DNA from: Siphonodentalium dalli
Taxonomy: Eukaryota > Mollusca > Scaphopoda > Gadilida > Siphonodentaliidae
Assembly (NCBI GenBank): GCA_032622095.1
Contig: CP136065.1
Location: forward strand, 246,759,474-246,823,473
Direction of reading: 5' to 3'
Length of the DNA stretch: 64,000 nucleotides
Position numbers and translations under genes: made by a program. The notes under the pieces are model-generated. The model had not been told where the DNA came from, searched no databases, and worked only from the letters and a program-made list of their open reading frames with translations. Positions within the stretch are counted from its first letter, which is position 1. Every line of letters starts with the position of its first letter. Positions 35,021 through 45,317 of the stretch are shown here, piece after piece.

Positions 35021-36406
35021 ATGAAATTAGGGCAGACTCCATCGGCCACATATAATCTTAAAAGGGCCAGGACAACACATCCCGAATACCAGCTACCATC
35101 TCATGCAAAGAAAAGGAAACCTTCGGATGAGAAGATTGAGCGTTTCCTATCTTTGGTGCTTCGATACACTCCACCTGCGGATTGTAGGGTCAGGATTGAC
35201 TCAGAAGGATTTGTGTTGTTACCGGAACTTCTCGAGTGTTCCTCTATGGTCGGAGTTACCTTAAATGATGTGAAGTGGGTGGTGTCCAATTGTTTGAAAC
35301 AAAGGTTCCAGGTGGTGAGTCAGGCAAACGGTACCTGGAAGATTCGTGCTATAGAAGGTCATACCATTGACATGCCAGAACTTGAGCTATTCGAGATTAC
35401 GTCACCGAGTGAGTTAGAGAGGGTTCTTCACAGTACAACGGCATTGGCTTGGCAGAAGATTCGCACCACTGGGTTAAGTAAGATGAAACGTCAGTACATT
35501 CACTTCTCAGTATCTGAGCCTGATGATAATAATATTGTTATTTCGGGAATGAGATCTATCAGCGAAGTTGTCATTTCCATCGACATAGAGATCTGTATGC
35601 AGAATGGCTTGAAGTTTTTTAAGGCCCGGAAAGGTGTGATTTTGTGTCAGGGGAATGAAGACGGGATTATTCCTCCTTGGGGCTTCAAGGAAGTGTACGA
35701 GCGGAAATCATTGAAGCAGCTCAACTTTACGTTGGAATCACCAATCCCGGAATCTACTGCTCTGTTGTCAAATCCTATTCCTAAAGCACTCCGGGACAAA
35801 CGTAAGCGGAGAGTAGTTCGACGCAAAGCTGGCAAGGTGTTATATTCTTGCCCAATAGAGGGCTGTTCCGCAATGTCACAGAAGCTCAAAAGACATGTTT
35901 TGGGGGTTCACGTCTCACGCAAATTATGGGAACCAACCAATGATATGGACTTTTCTGTGATGGCCCCTGTGTACATTTCAGGGTTGGAGGACCTTGTTGT
36001 CATGGCAGAGGGATTGGACTCAGTCGAAATGAGTGATTCGATATATGAAGAAGTTGTGGAATGGATTAATGGTCAGGGCAATATTCCACTGAGCAGCTCT
36101 ATCACTAGTCAGACTTATTTTCGACTCATGGATTTCTTGTGCAACGAGTATCGACATGAAGGTTTTATTCCACCTGAAATTGATCTGTTTCTTCTAAACC
36201 CCATTAACTCTAAGGCATGCCTGGTTCACTGGAGGGCGCTGGTACCCTTACTAAATAAAATCACGGCATCTCAACGTAAATCACTTATTGAAAGAGATTC
36301 TACAGAAGAGACCAGGGATGAGGTATGGAACAAGAGATATGGTGGAAGGATAGAAGAAGTGGAGCAGGGACGAGCAGAAGAGGAGGAGGTCATTGGACTG
36401 TTCTAG
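35021..36406 (+). CDS. Tpt1/KptA-like RNA 2'-phosphotransferase fused to a C2H2 zinc finger
   Basis: 461 codons, intact, no intron. Residues 40-125 match the N-terminal Tpt1/KptA lobe: FLSLVLRYTPP (family LRH.P), DSEGFVLLPELL, QRF (R95), IRAIEGHTID (family IRA.QGHS). Residues 130-225 match the ADP-ribosyltransferase-like lobe: LHSTTALAWQKI (family HGT), MKRQYIHFS (R157, H161), GLKFFKARKGVIL and DGIIPPWGF. The Tpt1 enzymes move a 2'-phosphate from spliced tRNA to NAD+. The catalytic Arg-His-Arg-Arg set is R48, Y49, R95, R157, so the histidine is replaced by tyrosine. A basic linker (KRKRRVVRRK) leads to a C2H2 finger (C277, C282, H292, H297), then about 160 unrecognised residues with an acidic tail. 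Tpt1 proteins usually stop near 200-250 residues. ATG at 35021 is chosen; a possible acceptor TATTTCCAG lies at 34998-35006. Could be a host paralogue or a mobile-element protein. Confidence 0.82.
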   Translation: MKLGQTPSATYNLKRARTTHPEYQLPSHAKKRKPSDEKIERFLSLVLRYTPPADCRVRIDSEGFVLLPELLECSSMVGVTLNDVKWVVSNCLKQRFQVVSQANGTWKIRAIEGHTIDMPELELFEITSPSELERVLHSTTALAWQKIRTTGLSKMKRQYIHFSVSEPDDNNIVISGMRSISEVVISIDIEICMQNGLKFFKARKGVILCQGNEDGIIPPWGFKEVYERKSLKQLNFTLESPIPESTALLSNPIPKALRDKRKRRVVRRKAGKVLYSCPIEGCSAMSQKLKRHVLGVHVSRKLWEPTNDMDFSVMAPVYISGLEDLVVMAEGLDSVEMSDSIYEEVVEWINGQGNIPLSSSITSQTYFRLMDFLCNEYRHEGFIPPEIDLFLLNPINSKACLVHWRALVPLLNKITASQRKSLIERDSTEETRDEVWNKRYGGRIEEVEQGRAEEEEVIGLF

Positions 36407-37585
36407 CTGAATGAGTACCGACAAAAGATGGAGAGGAGGATGTTGGACCTGTTCTAGCTAGTCTGGATAAGGGCCAGATTACAATTTGAGATTGGGCAGA
36501 TGGGTCTGTTGCTCCCTGAGGTTTACCTTACCAGAACAGGGACGTAGACATAAAATGGGAGGGTGTTTTGGAGTGGTAACTTTGGTCCAAATTTTCAACA
36601 GTTGGAAATTTGATTTATGAATCATTGGTAGTTGGAAATGAGGTGTTAAAAACGATCTGAAATTGTTCCATAGTTTGAGTTTTCAACCAATAAAGGCGCT
36701 TAAGCTGGAAATTTATAATAAATAACCAGTTGGAAATTTAATTGGTATCAGTTGGTAAATTCCAACACAAGGGGAACTGCAAATGAGTTGAAAATTTTGG
36801 ACTAAAAAGTGAGGGGGGTACAATTGGAAATTCAAGGTTGGACAACCCTACCACCACAAGCTTAACTTTTATTATTTTCTTGCCTTTTTTACTTTTACAG
36901 CGAATATTAAATAGTTGTCGTATAAAAAAATCATTTTTTAAATAATAACAAGAGCTACGCTGGGCCGCCTGGGTGTGGCAAAATATGTCCAGTGTGCTTT
37001 TATGAACTGTACACAAACAAACAATGGCAGTGACACTAAATTGTAGTATTGGAAATGTTACTATGGGTGGACGCTGAATTTACTAAGTCAAATGGACATA
37101 TAAAAAACAAGGTACATGTATGTTAATAGGGCTTGTTGCACCTTTATGAAGTTCATTTATCATTTCATGCAGCCCACACCATCTTGTTGTCTGAGAAATA
37201 TACTTCTGCCAGGCCGCAGGGTATTTTATCATTATTGCAGAACAGAAAACTCACATACCAAATTTGGTTTTGATAAAATAAACCAAAGTTATCCAGAAAC
37301 CTCAAATAATGAAAATTCTAAGTCGAAAAGAGCCATAAGTCAGTAAAAATATTCGGATCGAACCCATATTCAAACTTGACCTGTATTTTGGTCTGAAAAA
37401 CTCACATATCAAATTTAGTTCCGATAAAATAACCCAAACTAAAGTTATCACCTGGAAATCAAAACTGCTAAAGGATGGACGGACAGATAAATCACATAAT
37501 ACAGCCGTTTTTTTCAAATGGGTGTATAAAAATGGGTGTATAAAAATGGGTGTATAAAAATGAAAAATGAGCACACCACTATTGA
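36407..37585. other. Intergenic DNA with minor repeats
   Basis: The words CAGTTGGAAATTT recur several times at 36598-36830 and resemble the unit at 8050-8540. Near 37230-37440 CTCACATA(C/T)CAAATTT recurs, and 37518-37562 is a short GGGTGTATAAAAAT repeat. No gene seen. Confidence 0.45.
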
Positions 37586-37977
37586 CCCTTTACCCAACAA
37601 ACCGGCCAAAACCGGCCAAATAAAGCTTCAACAGCCTAAAATATCTTCGGTCTGTCTCAATAGAACCATACAAATATGGATATCATTGGAACCGGCTCCT
37701 TGACCACATTGTGATAGTTACAGTTATGCCCTGTGCCAATGCATTCTCTTATATATGCGAGTCGACCATAGGTCGCCTCGCATATATAAGAGAATGCACT
37801 GGCCTAAAAAAAATCTTTTTTTAACACTTTTTACCATTTTTTCTTACATTCTTTAACAATTTTATAATTTTTAATGTGTTAAGCCAATGCATTCTCTTAT
37901 ATATGCGAGGCGACCTATGGTCGACTCGCATATATAAGAGAATGCATTGGCACAGTGCCATTCTGTTGGGTAAAGGG
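37586..37977. mobile_element. piggyBac-like MITE, copy 2
   Basis: Nearly identical to 1410-1800, including the CCCTTTACCCAACA ends and both CCAATGCATTCTCTTATA hairpins (37735-37802 and 37886-37953). The right target site is TTAA (37978-37981); the left now reads TTGA (37582-37585), presumably one mutation. Confidence 0.75.
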
Positions 37978-39771
37978 TTAACAGACGCATCGCTATTATT
38001 GAAGCATTAGTCAATAGCGATGTGCTCTCGTTTTCAATTTATATTTTTTTAATTCATATTTTTACTCGCTTTCTTAACGACAAGCCCATGTGGAATTAAA
38101 TTGATGAATATTGATTTTCATGATTTATTTGGCTTGTAATTAGCAATTGGCTTTTTATAATTTCTTCATGTCATATTCTTATATATAGTACCTGCAAATG
38201 TACCCAGTGTTGCATTGGTAAAGTGTGGCAAAATTAAAATTGAAACAGTTACAATAAATTCGAAGTTGGCTTGAATACAAACAGAATAAAAATAAATGAT
38301 ATTTATTAAGGCTATTTATTTCGGCTATTTTGAAAAGAGACAAAAGAAAATTAATTAAGTAATACTTAAGTTCTCTATAAATGAGAAAAATTATATACTT
38401 CTATTCTCACTATAAAAACACCAATTTTACTCTAAACACTCTGAAATAGCATAACCTTGACAACTCTCAATCCAGCAGATACACTACACTGTCATTCTGA
38501 CTTTAGAATATTTAAATCAAACGTACATGCAGAACAAACATGCAATGACAAATTACATAAATTAGCTTGACACATAGGACAAGACAAATAAATATATAAA
38601 CATGCATTGTAAATCAAAGAACAAGGTAAGACAGTTACAACCAAACTGAAATAATGTATTTACCTTTCCGCCCTCAACTGCGAATGCTCCATTGTGGTAA
38701 GCCCAATTCCATGTTTGTGCTGATAAATGTATTTACAATTCTCTCTCCCTGATGGGTGGGTCGGATTATCCAAATGTCAACATCTCTGCCTTGTCCAGGT
38801 AAATTTGAGAATGCCTAAGAATATTAATTTTTGCTGGCAAGGTGTGGCAAGAATTGAACCAGAAGGCAGAAATTTTGTTTTATTAATTACAGGTGAGTGG
38901 ACATGGAAACTCAGGTGTGTCAAAGGTCAAATTATTGAACCACAGGCAAAGAGGTATCAGATATGCCAGGCCCTTGAATTAATTTATTTGCAGACAAATA
39001 GCTCCCCTCACCCTTTCTCAGAGAAGTTTTGGATATGCTTAATAAAATACTTCTCTTCTTACGGCCCTTGCTAATGGCGACGCGAGCGTTGCGATTTCTG
39101 CATCAATGGAATATTCTCGTGTAAATTCCGTGATCCTACACAGGGGGTCGGGCTTCTCTATTGTTTTGCATCTTCAAATGGCAACGTGGCAGTAAGTCAT
39201 TACATATGTTAAAGTATATATAAATAACATAATACGTGACAGCAAGTCATTAAATATGTTAAAGTATCTATAAATATGTGGTCGTTTTCCACAAGGGACT
39301 GTAGACTCATTAGTCTAATTAACACACGTTGAGTCAATGGGACTGAAATAGTCTTGTATGCAATGTCCATCCATATTCCATACGTTGTGTGTGTGTGTTT
39401 TGTATGATGCAGAGTCTTGTTACATAATACTTCATATTTCCGCTATACTATGTTGAATTTGAAATAGCTATTCTATTTCCAACAAATAAACTTGGCAATG
39501 TTTATTGGATTCCACATCCGGTGACTTTGTCTATCTCCATCATTGAAAAACCGAAAACACTGGAGTAAACGCACTGATCACGTCGCTCAATTAGAACAAA
39601 TCATATCCTTGTGATTGACGCTTTGGTTGAGTCACTCGCAGCGGCGTGTGAATACCCCAGTGATATTATGTTTGTCTTAATTGAGCGTTGACGCTGATGT
39701 CGCGTCATTCACGCTAGTGTCACCGTCTGAATAGCCCTTTAGGCAGCATCTCGACAGAGTATCTAGATTAC
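37978..39771. other. A+T-rich intergenic DNA
   Basis: No gene supported. The open frame at 38727-39074 has no recognisable motif. A short direct repeat (CAAGTCATTA(C/A)ATATGTTAAAG) occurs near 39193 and 39243. Confidence 0.4.
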
Positions 39772-42689
39772 AAAGCGACAGAATATCTAGATTACAGAGC
39801 GTCCCGATAAGGTAAAAGATAAATAGCGTTTGTGTTGTTTCTGTTTGGTAATGCTGATATGACATCATAACATCAAAAGGTGATGTCGGGCAGAGTCCGG
39901 AGTCTCCGGACCCAGCCCATGTTACCCGGAGAGCCGAAATACATACCCATGGCAAATTTCATCACAATCGTTGTAGAAATGTGGATGGAACATACATAGG
40001 AACATATATAGAGACAGGCACACATTTATATATTGAGATTATTTTGAAGTTTCAGTTACATTGTTTAGTCAGAAGTCATGTCATATATTGTGTTTCTCCA
40101 ATGCCTTTCCATTCCACACATGTATGGAATGGCTTAAAACTGACAAGGCACAGGATTTTTCAGTAACATGCTATCATATATAGAGCCCTGCGAATTGGGG
40201 TATTAAGTCGATTCAAATCAGAAATTTCTACGAACAGAATTGAAATACGAATCAAATATATACATATTCTTGGTATAAAGGGGTGGGCGATATAATATTA
40301 TTTAAGTTACTACATACCGGAAGTAACTAAATTACTATGTTACAATACTATTATTCGTACACGATAAGGGATTGCATCTATGGAAACCCTATATAGTGTA
40401 CCGGTACCTGTTTGCATGTGAAGGAATATCATACATATAATGCAATGATCATGGCATAATTCTTTTGGAACATAATATATATATGATCAATATTTTGCTT
40501 GCAGCTTTGAGTTGAAAACATTTGTCCCATTCAACACTACACCTGCATACATATATATAGATGGACAAAGATGAATAACTCTAGAAGTAAAACCTGGACA
40601 CTCCAATGAATGTCCTCATAGTGGTGAACATCCTTACCAAATTTCATTGAGATCCGACAGCATATGATGGTTGAAATATATACTCGGACTGTCAAAAAAA
40701 ACAACATTTCCAGATAAAAAAATATTAATGACTCGAACTGAAAATCCAAATAAAACAATTGAACACTACATTGAATGTCCTCATAGTAGTGAACATCCAT
40801 ACCAAATTTCAATGAGATTCGACAACCTGTTGCTGAGATATGTGGTGTGACGGCCAAAAAACTAACATTTCCTTATAAACATAGATGAATAACTCTAGAA
40901 TGGAAATCCCAAACATAAAGATTGAACACTCCATTGAAAGTCGTCATAGTAGTGAATATCCGTACCAAATTTCATTGACAGCCGTCAACTGGTGGTGGAG
41001 ATATCTTCTTGGATGGACAATAAATATTTCCAGTTAAACAAAAATGAATAACTGGTTGAAATATATGCCCGTCGGACAGACATACCGACAATCGGATAGG
41101 ACGCATGTAATCCAGTATACCCACTATTTCCTTCGGTCATGGGTGTATAGTAAAGATGTTTGGGATTAATTTTAATAGCAGTAGAGTTAAATTTGAAAGT
41201 TTCTTCAACCATTTGTTCTTTTTCACACAGTAAAAGGTAGAGAATAGCGATTCAAATATATTTGAACCCTATAACGTATAGATATTAATCGCTTGACTCT
41301 TTCAACTGTGTTTGTGTATGCACTGTGAGAGTAAGTAAGTGAGTTTTATTTAAGTTGAATTTTAAATGGACCCAAGGCACTTGGAATGAGTAAAGCTGTA
41401 AAATATATATGTCTACAAAAAACATCACCTCTGTGGAGAAATAGATAAATTTTGTTCTAATATTCATGATTGATAGTTCTCCAATAACAAATATTTGTAT
41501 GTTGAAACCATTGTTATGTAAACAGAACTGTTACAGTGATTTGTCAAAAAACTTCGCTAATTGTTTAGTAAGTTCAAATATTTTAGGGTGTCATTTTCAG
41601 GATATTTTTCCAATGCTTTGGAACTTTTCCAATGTTTTTGATTCAAGTTTGGTGTCTTATCAGACTTTTAATAACGGTCTTGACTTGCGAAATAACTTTA
41701 TTGGATAATTCTGAATAATGAAAATAATAACAAAGTCAATCTATTTTTTCATGTACTTAAATATTGTTAAATGTATGCTAAATGTTGATGGCAGTTGTTA
41801 TATGGACTTTTGTGTTATTTCACCCAGTTCAAAGACCCTTGAGTCCCATTAAAACTATAAAACCTAAGTCTTGCCTCAGTTTTATCTTGATTATGTTGTG
41901 GCCTCTCACAGTGCTCTCCTCCAGTCTATTTAAAGACATATTATGCACTTTTTTGGGTACGTGAAACTGATCAGTTAGTATCCAGGCAAAACTGGAGGAA
42001 TGTAGCATTCTACTAACATCACCAAAAATCTAAAGCAAATCGACCATACCACTCCATAGTTTACATCACTTTAAAGACATCTAATTGCTTTTTTCAAACT
42101 GATAATTTATGACTCTGCCACTCTAGACATTTGAAGAATGCACTACTAATCTATTACTGATAAGATATTCAACATCATCTGTGCCCTTTTGTAAAACACA
42201 AAGTCTCAACTGCACAAAATTGTAAACAAACAGTCGTTCAATCGTCCCAACCAAATCACCAATCAACAAATGAGAATGATTTCAACAATGAGACTCTGTG
42301 CCAATGCATTCTCTTATATATGCGAGTCGACCATAGGTCGCCTCGCATATATGAGTCATTATCAATTTTGGCGCATATTCTTGTCCTTTGACACTGGCGT
42401 CTTTCAGACAAGATATATGCTGACAAATTATCATTTTATATATGGCCCGCAATGCGTTCTATCAAATACACACCGTATGCATGTCGGGTAGCGGGATATT
42501 AACCCCCTACCCGTCAGCTTTATAGCTGAATTTCGACTAAAAGTCGTGTCCCAATTTCAAAATATCGAGTTTGCTCGTCTGTCTATAGACATTGTTCACA
42601 ATAATTATGAAAACTGTCATGCGTAGTTGAATAATGGTCCTTACTCTAAATGAAAATTAACCGTAGGCTACCAATGTCCGAGATTTCCA

Positions 42690-42890
42690 CATATTTGTTG
42701 CTCGTTACATCTTGTCCCTCAACTCGATGTATCTACTGTAACGAAGATGGATACGAGCAAAATAATAGGACCTCCCTGTCAGCGTCAATGACGTCAATTC
42801 AATTTATTAGAGTGAGAGCACGTGGCATGTTCGAAAGTGGACGCCGATTTGGAATTCGAAGATACAGCGGAGGAAAAATTCGCATCAGGT
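42690..42890 (+). other. Possible 5' exon of the TIR-element gene
   Basis: An open stretch ends in a strong donor, GCATCAG/GTAGGTGC at 42890. The next strong acceptor, GATTACTTTCAG at 44604, lies two bases before the ATG of the first ORF. Together they suggest a 1.7-kb intron in the 5' untranslated region. Exon start is arbitrary. Confidence 0.4.
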
Positions 42891-43079
42891 AGGTGCACCC
42901 ATAACCGTATATTTAAAAAGCGTCTGAAATGTAACGCAAATTTAATCGATATAACAAGGGAGCTCAGTATCGCTAATTCATTTTCATAGAGATGTTTGTG
43001 AGTCATTTCTATTGCCACATTATCTCCCCGCTGAAGGGAGAACTCATTGAGATATTTTGTTATTGATAGTCAATACATA

Positions 43080-44480
43080 TCTCCTGTAACGGTCTACTCC
43101 TGTAACGAAGAAAAGCATTACAGGAAATACCAGTTTTGTTACTGGAAATAGAAATATCACCTTGAGATTAGTCTATGTATAATATGTGTCAAAATTTTAT
43201 GTGGATTTATTATGTAAACTGTCAGGTGACTCATTAGAATTGTATTTAGCCAAACAGTTATGTGTTTAAGATAAACCATTTGTCGGTACCTTGTCACAAT
43301 GTTAAATCATGTTACGGGAGATACTATAATTGTTACGGGAGAAATCAGTTTTGACCAACAATGTAGTAAATTTTGAATAAAGTCTACTTTTAGCCCCTTT
43401 GTCGCATTCCTGCTATCATTGTGATGTGAAGAAACATCATATAATAATAAACGCGACCTCTTCTATATTTGAGTCGCTTCAAATTGTGATTTCGTTACAC
43501 GAAATACACTGCAAGTAACACGATATACGACATGTGTTACATGAATTTTACTACTGTTGTAATAGCAAGGAATCGTGTGTTATTTTGTTTGACGTTTTTT
43601 TTACTGTGTTTAGGTATGTGATAATTAGATGAGTAGCGTGAAATTATTTGAAAATATCGAAATTATACATGCCAATGATACAGTTATATGCACAAATAAG
43701 CAAATATACGTTACAGGAAATACGATTAGTTGTCATTATTTTAGTTTCGGTGTAAGGGGAAAGGATTACCAAATGGTAAGTGTCATTTTTAACTCACATA
43801 CAAATATGTATGTGAGTGTGCTATGGTGAGTAAGCATAGATGTGTTCGTTATATAGTTCCTTTTAAATTCATGATCAGATCGCGTGGTCGTTACATTAAA
43901 TACACAACACGCTACAGGAAAGACCAGAGTGTGTCTGAAGGGTTATTTTGGTGGGGTATTTAAAATTCGCTCGCCAAAATAGCAATAAAAAGTGTCGAAT
44001 TAATGGTATAATACTTTGTTTTGGAGAATTATAATGGAAACCAAACTTTGGCGCACGCATGCACACACACTTGATTAGACGTTACACGAAATACATGTCA
44101 AGATGCCATTGATTTACAACTCGACAAATTCCGTAAGTCGAGTGTGTCCGTGCTCACGAGTAAATATACATTCATATGTGTACATATCGTTTTTGAACAA
44201 GCATGCTTAATATTAGCTGTTTGTCTCTCTGCGTACACTGAATAGCAGTACCAGATCAGACCAGATTATATTTTCGTTACAATAAATACACTCTGCGTTA
44301 CAGGAGACTCCGGCTTTTAATAACTAAATTTATAATATATGGTAAATACAATTTGTTTATAAAGCTAAAGTTATATTTCTACTTTTGCGTTATATTATGT
44401 CACACAATGGAGGAAATCTTCTATAGAAATGAAAAGCCGTAATGCTCAGAGATAACTCTTCATGCGTTACAAGAAAAATC
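43080..44480 (+). promoter_or_regulatory. Cluster of GTTACAGGAAATAC-like motifs, left side of TIR element
   Basis: Motif variants occur near 43118, 43138, 43311, 43332, 43494, 43514, 43710, 43889, 44080, 44278, 44302 and 44465. Most have the form GTTAC(A/G)NGAAATAC. They are mainly in one orientation. Opposite-orientation GTGTAAC / TGTAAC words occur on the right side near 47712, 47876, 48065 and 48111. Subterminal repeats in mirror orientation commonly are transposase-binding sites; function here is inferred. Confidence 0.55.
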
Positions 44481-44606
44481 CACCTTGATTGTAAGAGTTT
44501 GGGGCTGGTTAAAACTTAAAAGTACGTTCTTTGTGATACTAATGCCAAACATATATGGTATTCGTAATTTCGTATATTAGTAAACTCGTCCTGATTACTT
44601 TCAGAT

Positions 44607-45317
44607 ATGGCTATGTCAAATGCTGAGAGACAGAGGAAATTCAGAGCGAATAGAGATAAGGATCCTGAACGGCGATGCTCTTATTTGAACAAACAGAAAT
44701 CAAAGTATAAAGAAGATAAGGAACTGGGAAAAAAGAAATGCAAGAAAGATATGACATCAAGAGAACTGAGGACAGCACGAAAACAATGGAAAGTAAAACA
44801 GAGAAAACAAAGAGAAAAACTAAAGAAAATAAAGCAGATTATAGCATGTACACCACCAGATTCGCCACTGCAAAATCACGAAGAATTTCCGGGCCCGTCT
44901 AGACAGGAAAGACAGAGCAGCAAGCAAAGAATTCGCGAACGATCCAAATGTTATCGGGATAATGTTCGTCTAGAGACCCAGTTATCCATTGAACGAAAGA
45001 AAACAGACCTTTACAAAAAACGATGGCTACGCGCGAGAGAAAATAAACACAATCAGAATGCTACAGACGACACACCACGGACAAAAACAAGAAAACTACT
45101 TGGCCATTTATCAAACAAAACTGTGAAAAAGACACTAGTGTTTCACCACGCACTCGTTGATCAACTGAAAAATAGTTACACATCATCTACGAAGAAATCT
45201 GAGAAGAAGCAGCTGTCGAGAATATTAGCTGGATCGATCGTACGGAAATATCGAATGAAAAGCGTTGCCTTCAAATTGTGCCGTATTGGTGTTCATCATA
45301 AGCTGAAAAAAACATAA
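44607..45317 (+). CDS. Basic N-terminal protein of the TIR element
   Basis: 236 codons from ATG at 44607, directly after an acceptor-like TTACTTTCAG. Extremely Lys/Arg-rich: SNAERQRKFRANRDKDPERR, a charged segment likely to be helical, then KQRIRERSKCYRDNVRLE. I recall a family of animal proteins with this 'NAE+QR+YR.+RD.D.ER' start that is abundant in fish, cnidarian and mollusc genomes and behaves like a transposon gene; that is from memory. It probably binds DNA. It stops in the first frame just after an A7 run (45306-45312), and the homologous protein appears to continue in the next frame. Confidence 0.75.
   Translation: MAMSNAERQRKFRANRDKDPERRCSYLNKQKSKYKEDKELGKKKCKKDMTSRELRTARKQWKVKQRKQREKLKKIKQIIACTPPDSPLQNHEEFPGPSRQERQSSKQRIRERSKCYRDNVRLETQLSIERKKTDLYKKRWLRARENKHNQNATDDTPRTKTRKLLGHLSNKTVKKTLVFHHALVDQLKNSYTSSTKKSEKKQLSRILAGSIVRKYRMKSVAFKLCRIGVHHKLKKT

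Noticed and set aside
38727..39074. 115-codon ORF as a gene
   Set aside because: No motif, no supporting splice sites or neighbours; expected by chance in this amount of DNA.
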